Positions 6,609 through 10,653 of a stretch of 10,653 nucleotides of DNA are shown here, one piece after another; position 1 is the stretch's first letter, and each line of letters starts with the position of its first letter. Under the pieces are notes generated by a model, which saw only the letters and a list, made by a program, of their open reading frames with translations, did no database searches and had not been told where the DNA came from. The position numbers were made by a program, and so were the translations under genes. This stretch comes from Nitrosopumilales archaeon (GTDB lineage Archaea > Thermoproteota > Nitrososphaeria > Nitrososphaerales > Nitrosopumilaceae). Where the stretch lies: the NCBI GenBank assembly GCA_025350175.1, contig JANXYF010000205.1, positions 1-10,653 of the forward strand, written 5' to 3'.

Positions 6609-6986
6609 TTATTTTTCGAGTCTTAGAGACGCAGAATTTATACAATATCGTAAACCGGTGGGATTTGGACCATCATCAAAGACATGACCAAGATGTGCAC
6701 CACAATTCTTGCACAATACTTCGACTCTCAACATTCCATGGTTAGTATCTTTCTCCACTCTTACATTATCTGAAATAGATTCCCAAAAGCTTGGCCATCC
6801 TGTTCCTGAATCGAATTTTGTTTCAGAGCTAAATAGGTCAATTCCACAGCATAGGCACTTGTACATGCCTTTTTCTTTACAGTCGTGGTATATCCCTGTG
6901 AAAGGCGGTTCTGTTCCTTTCCTTCTACATATGTCATATTGTTCAGAAGTAAGTTTATCCTTCCATGGGTCATTTGACGATTTCAA
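6609..6986 (-). CDS. msrB: Peptide-methionine (R)-S-oxide reductase MsrB
   Basis: This 125-residue enzyme reduces methionine-R-sulfoxide in proteins, repairing oxidative damage in the cytoplasm. It is a full-length single SelR domain: EQYDICRRKGTEPPFTG near 15-31, structural zinc site Cys44/Cys47 and Cys92/Cys95, GTGWPSF at 61-67, GAHLGHVFDDGP at 96-107 and the catalytic loop GLRYCINSASL with Cys115 as the attacking cysteine. An ordinary cysteine is used, not selenocysteine. The only plausible start is TTG at 6986: the frame is open for a few codons further up to a TGA but holds no other ATG, GTG or TTG. A TATA box 28 bp upstream supports it. No msrA is fused or adjacent. Confidence 0.96.
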   Translation of the reverse strand: MKSSNDPWKDKLTSEQYDICRRKGTEPPFTGIYHDCKEKGMYKCLCCGIDLFSSETKFDSGTGWPSFWESISDNVRVEKDTNHGMLRVEVLCKNCGAHLGHVFDDGPNPTGLRYCINSASLRLEK

Positions 6987-7010
6987 TATGTACTTTATAG
7001 CATCTTTGAG

Positions 7011-7017
7011 ATTTAAT
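7011..7017 (-). promoter_or_regulatory. TATA box for msrB
   Basis: On the minus strand ATTAAAT is centred 28 bp before the TTG start at 6986, consistent with a leaderless mRNA. Another TATA-like run (GCTATAAAG) at 6993-7001 is only 11 bp from the start and would place transcription inside the gene. Confidence 0.5.
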
Positions 7018-7200
7018 CTTTGTCGACTTCACCTGTCTCATATTTCTAAAGCAGTCAGATACCCCAGGTATAATTCATCATAAATCAGCATACCTAATCA
7101 TCATTCTGCAACGAGTTCTATCTCATTATGCCTTATATTGTGACCGATCTTTGCTTTGGAAATGATTTTTGTATATGATAACGTTTGTCTTGATGTATGA

Positions 7201-7228
7201 GGTAACAAATCTTCACCAAATTGTTACC
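7201..7228. repeat. Inverted repeat GGTAACAA-12 nt-TTGTTACC upstream of winged-helix operon
   Basis: Perfect 8-bp arms, centres about 20 bp apart, end 17 bp before the TATA box of the operon. The arms' spacing of about two helical turns is typical for a dimeric DNA-binding protein, and no T-tract follows, so an operator or activator site is more likely than a terminator. Binding by the winged-helix product itself is a guess. Confidence 0.6.
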
Positions 7229-7245
7229 CTGTATCACATTGGACA

Positions 7246-7254
7246 TTAAATAAA
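7246..7254 (+). promoter_or_regulatory. TATA box for winged-helix/ATPase operon
   Basis: TTAAATAAA is centred about 24 bp before the ATG at 7274, near the distance expected of a leaderless or nearly leaderless transcript. Confidence 0.5.
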
Positions 7255-7273
7255 ATTATGTAGAGTTCTATCT

Positions 7274-7846
7274 ATGATAGGGGAGATACTGGAAAAAATT
7301 GAATCTTCAGGGATTAATGGAATAAAAAAAACCGACCTGAAAAAGACATTCGGAAAAGACTGTGAAAATATGCTTGAAGAATTACAGGGAAAAGAGCAAA
7401 TCTTTATTGAAAAAAAAGGCGTGGCGTTTTTTATCTGGACTAGAGAGAATTACATTCAACATATAACACAAAATGATCCTAAATTCAAATTAATGCTTAA
7501 CATGTTAGTAGGTGTAAGTCAGTCTCTTGCAAAAGTAAAAGCACATGCAGAAACTCTAGAAGAAGAATTAGAAAAATACTCGACACACGAAAGCGTCTCT
7601 AAAAATGATAATTTTGAGGGCATGTTTAATAGTTCATTGAATGAATCTTCTACTTCGATAGGTTGGGTTCCATTTACTAAAATCAGAGAGAAAGTCTGTG
7701 AAACTCAGAATCTTTCCAAGGACAAATTCTATCAAATGGCATCAAATTTGATTGAGAATCATAGGGATAGATATGAAATTTCTTCTGGCGGTAAAGAAGG
7801 AATTGTAATGCGCGGACTTGTTCATGGCTATGTGAGGAATATCTAA
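7274..7846 (+). CDS. Double winged-helix protein, partner of downstream ATPase
   Basis: I do not recognise a named family. The 190 residues divide into an N-terminal helix-turn-helix or winged-helix domain (about 1-58: GINGIKKTDLKKTFG followed by MLEELQGKEQIFIEKKGVAFFIWT as the wing), a helical, partly coiled-coil middle (about 60-105, with KAHAETLEEELEKY), a polar linker (about 105-125) and a second winged-helix-like domain (about 130-190: WVPFTKIREKVCETQNLSKDKFYQMASNLIENHRDRYEISSGGKEGIVMRGL). Two DNA-binding folds on one chain suggest a regulator or a DNA-recognition subunit. Its TAA shares one base with the ATG of the ATPase gene, so the two are translationally coupled and their products probably work together. 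The start ATG is the first in frame and fits the TATA box. Confidence 0.85.
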   Translation: MIGEILEKIESSGINGIKKTDLKKTFGKDCENMLEELQGKEQIFIEKKGVAFFIWTRENYIQHITQNDPKFKLMLNMLVGVSQSLAKVKAHAETLEEELEKYSTHESVSKNDNFEGMFNSSLNESSTSIGWVPFTKIREKVCETQNLSKDKFYQMASNLIENHRDRYEISSGGKEGIVMRGLVHGYVRNI

Positions 7847-9444
7847 TGTATCCTTATCATTTACAACAAAATCCATACCCCAGTAGTCCAACCCCTACAG
7901 AAAAAGATGCAAAAATACTTGGAGGTAGAAGACATAAAGAAGCAAAAGCTGCGGTACTTGAATGTATAAAGGAACTAAATAGAAAAGTAGAAGGCAGATC
8001 TGCTGAAAATGGAGATTTTCGAGTAATTACTGTTGTCCAAGATGTAGGTTCTGGCAAGACTCATTTGGCTTTACATGTTAAGAGTCTCAAAGGAAGATAC
8101 AATGCTGAATGTTCTTATGTTGATTTGTCTACGATTTCACCAAAGACTATTCCTGGAATCTATGATGCAATACTCAAGGGATTTGACAATGAATTCTTTG
8201 TACAATTAAGAACAAAATTCTTGAATTATCTAAGAGAAAATGCTGAACAAGGAGATAATGCTGCCAAAAAGGCACTTGACTATACTTTTGTAAACAAGCT
8301 CACTGGAATGACAATAAAAGAGAAAACAGAGGACATAATCGCTGAAAAACAATCTATCTCTGTGGAAAATCTGACCAAGTTTCTAGTTCATAAATTTGAA
8401 TATCATGAATCTATTTTAATTAGAAATGTGATTTCTAATTCTTTTGACGAAGTTAAAAACTTGGAGACACTAATCGGAATGCTTTCGTCAATATCTCGTT
8501 TGACTCATAGATTTTTAGGAAAAATTCTTGTCTATGAAATAGATGAACTTGATGGAAACAAAGATTCTACTGAATTTATCAAGGGCGTGATAAATGCACA
8601 CCTTCCCGCTTCTATATTATTACTGATATCTACTCCATCAGGTTATTTGGAGATACAAAATACCAACCCATCTGTATTTGATAGACTTGAAAAAGCAAAT
8701 TACAAAATAGATCTAGCCGGATCAAACTCTAAAGATGAACTAGCTGAAATTGTGACAGAGTACATAAAACATTGTGATAAAGATGATAAATTTGGAACAG
8801 AAGAACAACAAGCACTAGAAGAGAAAATCCAAGTACTTTATGACGAATTTACCGAGTTTAGAAATGTACGTTCTGTTATCAATATCTTGTATCAAGCAAT
8901 GGAAAAAGCAATGCAATCAAATTCTAAAAAAATTGATGAAAATGTAATTGATGAAGCAATAACGCAATCATATCCAGGACTCCGAGTAAGAGGAAGTATA
9001 ATGAATATTCCAATATCTGATTTCTTAACAATTCGAAGAAATGATATTGATAATGAAAAAGAAATTAAAAAGGCAGTCAAGAGTCTAACCATTTTTGCTC
9101 AGGAAATGGGTACAATACAAAAACTAGAAAAACAAAACTTACTTCTTGATGCTGTATATCAGGATAATTTTGGATCAAAGGTGGGATTAGCTATAATTGC
9201 CAATGAATTAGGCATTCCTGATCTTGATCAAATATCAGATATATCAAAATCGGCAATAGTTGATAGGCTAATCATACTTACAAACAAAAAGATTCAAACC
9301 CCCTATAATGCTACAGTCGTAAACATTGACAAGGCAAAGATGGTAGATTTGATATATTTCAATAACAAGTATGGTGGCAAGAAAATTTCTGAAGAAGACA
9401 ATGAAAGAATAGAGTTCTTGGCAAAAACTCTAAGCATCATTTGA
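7846..9444 (+). CDS. P-loop (AAA+-like) ATPase, Orc1/Cdc6- or BREX-like
   Basis: The 532-residue product hydrolyses ATP and probably acts on DNA together with the winged-helix partner. GGRRHKEAKAAV (26-37) resembles the segment before the P-loop in Orc/Cdc6-type ATPases. Walker A is QDVGSGKTHL (65-74, Lys71), with Gln65 where the first glycine of GxxxxGKT is expected. Residues 115-220 form a long helical insert. Walker B is ILVYEIDELD (227-236, Asp233 and Glu234), sensor 1 lies in ILLLISTPSG (257-266), and DRLEKAN (279-285) could supply an arginine finger. A helical lid follows (295-375). The C-terminal 130 residues, including DRLIILTNKK and ATVVNIDKAKMVDLI, are unassigned and may be a nuclease-like or winged fold; that is weak. 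Candidates include archaeal STAND/Orc-like ATPases and BREX DUF2791-type proteins. A hairpin with a T-tract begins at its stop codon. Confidence 0.85.
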   Translation: MYPYHLQQNPYPSSPTPTEKDAKILGGRRHKEAKAAVLECIKELNRKVEGRSAENGDFRVITVVQDVGSGKTHLALHVKSLKGRYNAECSYVDLSTISPKTIPGIYDAILKGFDNEFFVQLRTKFLNYLRENAEQGDNAAKKALDYTFVNKLTGMTIKEKTEDIIAEKQSISVENLTKFLVHKFEYHESILIRNVISNSFDEVKNLETLIGMLSSISRLTHRFLGKILVYEIDELDGNKDSTEFIKGVINAHLPASILLLISTPSGYLEIQNTNPSVFDRLEKANYKIDLAGSNSKDELAEIVTEYIKHCDKDDKFGTEEQQALEEKIQVLYDEFTEFRNVRSVINILYQAMEKAMQSNSKKIDENVIDEAITQSYPGLRVRGSIMNIPISDFLTIRRNDIDNEKEIKKAVKSLTIFAQEMGTIQKLEKQNLLLDAVYQDNFGSKVGLAIIANELGIPDLDQISDISKSAIVDRLIILTNKKIQTPYNATVVNIDKAKMVDLIYFNNKYGGKKISEEDNERIEFLAKTLSII

Positions 9445-9468
9445 TACTATTTTACAGAGTATCTTTTT
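9443..9468 (+). terminator. Hairpin plus T5, overlapping the ATPase stop codon
   Basis: GATACT (9443-9448) and AGTATC (9458-9463) form a perfect 6-bp stem with a 9-nt loop, followed directly by TTTTT at 9464-9468. This has the shape of an intrinsic terminator for the winged-helix/ATPase operon. The same T-run is the first half of the next gene's TATA box, so it might instead be an operator. Confidence 0.5.
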
Positions 9469-9473
9469 AAAAA
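9464..9473 (+). promoter_or_regulatory. TATA box for the 140-residue unknown gene
   Basis: TTTTTAAAAA is centred about 25 bp before the ATG at 9493. It overlaps the T-tract of the upstream hairpin, so termination and initiation signals share the same bases. Confidence 0.55.
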
Positions 9474-9492
9474 GTCATCACGCATTTCTTTT

Positions 9493-9915
9493 ATGGCTAA
9501 TGAAGAACTAGAGAAATTCCTCTCAGAAAGACACAAAGACGTCACCCTCTTTGATTATGAAGGAAAGAAAATTCCTTGTATTATTCTAGCTGAAAAGAAA
9601 TTCGATGATATAATGAAGACTGTTGCTGGAAAACCTGTTTCTGTTGAGACTAATCTAAACATACTACAAGATGGACTTGGCCATGTTTTTGTTAAAGTGA
9701 CATTACAATTTTCACAAGGAGAAATTGAAGAAAAATTTCTAATATATGCAAATGAAAATGTGGATTTCTTTGAAGCATTGGCAGAAACTACAATGCTTAC
9801 TCTTTCTTCTCCTAACTCGCAATATGGCAGCACTAATGTATTCATGATACAGCTACCTAAACCTGAAAGAGCTCAAAATGCATTAGAAATAATTAGAAAA
9901 GGTTTGCATAAGTAA
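9493..9915 (+). CDS. Hypothetical protein, 140 residues
   Basis: I do not recognise this gene. The product is soluble, without a signal peptide or membrane segment. It starts with a charged helix (MANEELEKFLSERHKDV), then alternates likely beta strands (TLFDYEGKKIPCIIL; HVFVKVTLQFSQGEIEEKFLIYANE) with helices, and ends in PKPERAQNALEIIRKGLHK, which looks like a closing amphipathic helix. There is one cysteine (Cys29) and no recognisable catalytic motif. It has its own TATA box and follows a terminator-like hairpin, so it is probably not strictly part of the ATPase operon, although it lies only 48 bp downstream on the same strand. The coding call rests on frame length, start context and amino-acid composition. 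Confidence 0.8.
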   Translation: MANEELEKFLSERHKDVTLFDYEGKKIPCIILAEKKFDDIMKTVAGKPVSVETNLNILQDGLGHVFVKVTLQFSQGEIEEKFLIYANENVDFFEALAETTMLTLSSPNSQYGSTNVFMIQLPKPERAQNALEIIRKGLHK

Positions 9916-10166
9916 ATGCGGTTGCCGGTTTGCAGTTCCGAACGGGTCCAAGTCCATGCCAAAAATCAAGTTTTTAGTGGATGTTTCCAATTTTATAATT
10001 CAAAATAGTAATTGCAAATGATAAACCTTTTGCAAAAAGATTAGATTTGGAAGAGTTGGGCTTCATCTAGAAAACATACATTGAGTCTCAACAACTCGTA
10101 ACTATTGCTTTGATCTATACACAAAATATGCTTTAAGTTAGTTGAAGTTCATATGAGCATAAGTTC
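9916..10166. other. Intergenic region with a GC-rich island, no confident gene
   Basis: The first 44 bases (9917-9960) are about 61% G+C by hand count in an otherwise AT-rich window. Part of it, GGGTCCAAGTCC, loosely recalls a tRNA T-arm, but no acceptor stem or cloverleaf can be built. An imperfect hairpin (AGAT/ATCT and GAAG/CTTC with a 3-nt bulge) lies at 10043-10068. A 30-codon frame begins right after the previous stop codon (9916-10008) but does not look like a protein. Confidence 0.4.
10131..10138 (+). promoter_or_regulatory. Possible TATA box for radical SAM gene
   Basis: CTTTAAGT is centred about 33 bp before the ATG at 10167, a few bases further than in the other genes here, which would leave a leader of about 6 nt. 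It is the best match in the region. Confidence 0.35.
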
Positions 10167-10653
10167 ATGGTTAAAGAAAATAAGAAAATCAAAGCTAAAA
10201 CACGACAACGTAAGGCAGCATACAAAGCTTGGTCCACTATAAGAGACAATATCAGAACAAAAGCAAGTGAACATGCAGAAAAGATCGAGAAATATCTGAC
10301 ATTAAACCAAGTTTCAATAATCAAACATCCAGAAATTCCTAAAACCGGAATAATTGAAGATGCCATCTCATATGGAAAAGGAATTGTAAGCTTGTTCCAT
10401 AAGACTCCTGCAGACATTGCGTGTGGCAGATTCTGGGAAGTAAGATGGGCATATGGGTGTCCTTTGGATTGTAATTATTGCTATTTGCGTGGTACTATGA
10501 GAGGAAAAATGAAGCCAAGTCCCCTCAAAACATAACACGTCATCAAAGCACTGGATGAAGCCTTTGCCAACATCAAGGAACCTTCTATTTTCAATACGGG
10601 TGAACTTTCTGATTCCCTAATGTATCCGTCTCTGATGGAAAAAATTGTTGATA
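10167..10653 (+). pseudogene. Spore photoproduct lyase-like radical SAM gene, interrupted by in-frame TAA and cut by window edge
   Basis: The first 122 codons encode a basic N-terminus, then CGRFWEVRWAYGCPLDCNYCYLRGT with Cys98-x3-Cys102-x2-Cys105, the radical SAM cluster motif that binds [4Fe-4S] and S-adenosylmethionine. A TAA at 10533-10535 ends that frame, yet the same frame stays open to the window edge and continues the homology: HVIKALDEAFANIKEPSIF followed by NTGELSDSLMYPSLMEKI, which matches the STGE-x-x-DSL segment of SplB-like proteins. Such enzymes use a 5'-deoxyadenosyl radical, in SplB to reverse UV-induced thymine lesions; the exact substrate of archaeal relatives is uncertain. 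The simplest explanations are a point-mutated pseudogene or a sequencing error. TAA rules out selenocysteine (TGA) and pyrrolysine (TAG). The ATG at 10167 is the only good start, since an in-frame TGA lies just upstream. Confidence 0.8.

Larger units (their letters stand above)
6987..7273. other. Intergenic region between msrB and the winged-helix gene, no confident gene
   Basis: This 287-bp divergent gap holds the msrB promoter at its left end and the winged-helix operon promoter and an inverted repeat at its right end. Between them a 16-codon frame at 7128-7178 begins MPYIVTDLC, which resembles the start of small bacterial-type ferredoxins but stops at once. I see no tRNA or other structured RNA. 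Confidence 0.5.

Noticed and set aside
6709..7083. 124-residue plus-strand frame
   Set aside because: It is mostly antisense to msrB, and its sequence has no recognisable domain.
9917..9960. Possible tRNA gene
   Set aside because: The T-arm-like GGGTCCAAGTCC lacks the invariant T-T-C, and no matching acceptor, D or anticodon arm can be found.
9916..10008. 30-codon frame starting directly after the stop codon of the 140-residue gene
   Set aside because: The ATG-after-stop position is attractive, but the peptide (MRLPVCSSERVQVHAKNQ and on) has no domain, and it lies over the GC-rich island, which more likely explains the composition.
10133..10417. 94-residue minus-strand frame
   Set aside because: It is antisense to the radical SAM gene and has no start context or domain.
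10533..10535. Recoding of the stop as an unusual amino acid
   Set aside because: The codon is TAA; selenocysteine uses TGA and pyrrolysine TAG, and no recoding element is visible.

Overview
The window looks like chromosomal DNA of a mesophilic archaeon of the Nitrososphaerota (Thaumarchaeota), most likely near Nitrosopumilus or Nitrosarchaeum. The support is AT-rich sequence, archaeal TATA boxes centred about 25-28 bp upstream of start codons (leaderless transcripts), frequent TTG starts, an NAD kinase that reads as archaeal, a Sulfolobus-type dicluster ferredoxin domain and several compact proteins of a lineage-specific look. Family assignments come from recognised motifs and recall; no database was searched.

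Layout. 1-742 (minus, runs off the left edge): NAD kinase. 831-1983 (plus): a two-domain rhodanese-type sulfurtransferase overlapped by a small unknown gene. 2021-2971 (plus): a long protein ending in a Sulfolobus-like ferredoxin domain. 3024-5042 (plus): a membrane GT2 glycosyltransferase with an unusual C-terminal membrane-anchored extension. 5039-6376 (minus): a coiled-coil protein with 24-residue repeats, overlapping the glycosyltransferase tail to tail by 4 bp. 6445-6552 (minus): a 35-residue C2H2-type zinc-finger microprotein. 6609-6986 (minus): methionine sulfoxide reductase B. 7274-9444 (plus): a two-gene operon of a double winged-helix protein and an Orc/Cdc6- or BREX-like P-loop ATPase, followed by an unknown small gene at 9493-9915. 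10167-10653 (plus, runs off the right edge): a spore-photoproduct-lyase-like radical SAM gene interrupted by an in-frame TAA.

How it fits together. MsrB, the sulfurtransferase and the ferredoxin protein suggest a general redox and sulfur-handling neighbourhood, but they have separate promoters and are not clearly one pathway. The most system-like unit is the winged-helix/ATPase pair. Its start and stop codons overlap by 1 nt, and an inverted repeat (GGTAACAA/TTGTTACC) lies just upstream of its TATA box, where a DNA-binding partner could act. A related inverted repeat and a tandem 10-bp direct repeat flank the promoter of the zinc-finger microgene, so 6550-7260 is unusually rich in candidate operator sites.

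I see no CRISPR array, transposase, rRNA or confident tRNA. Two shorter gaps hold no confident gene: 6987-7273 (promoters, an inverted repeat and a possible ferredoxin-like remnant) and 9916-10166 (a small GC-rich island of unknown nature).
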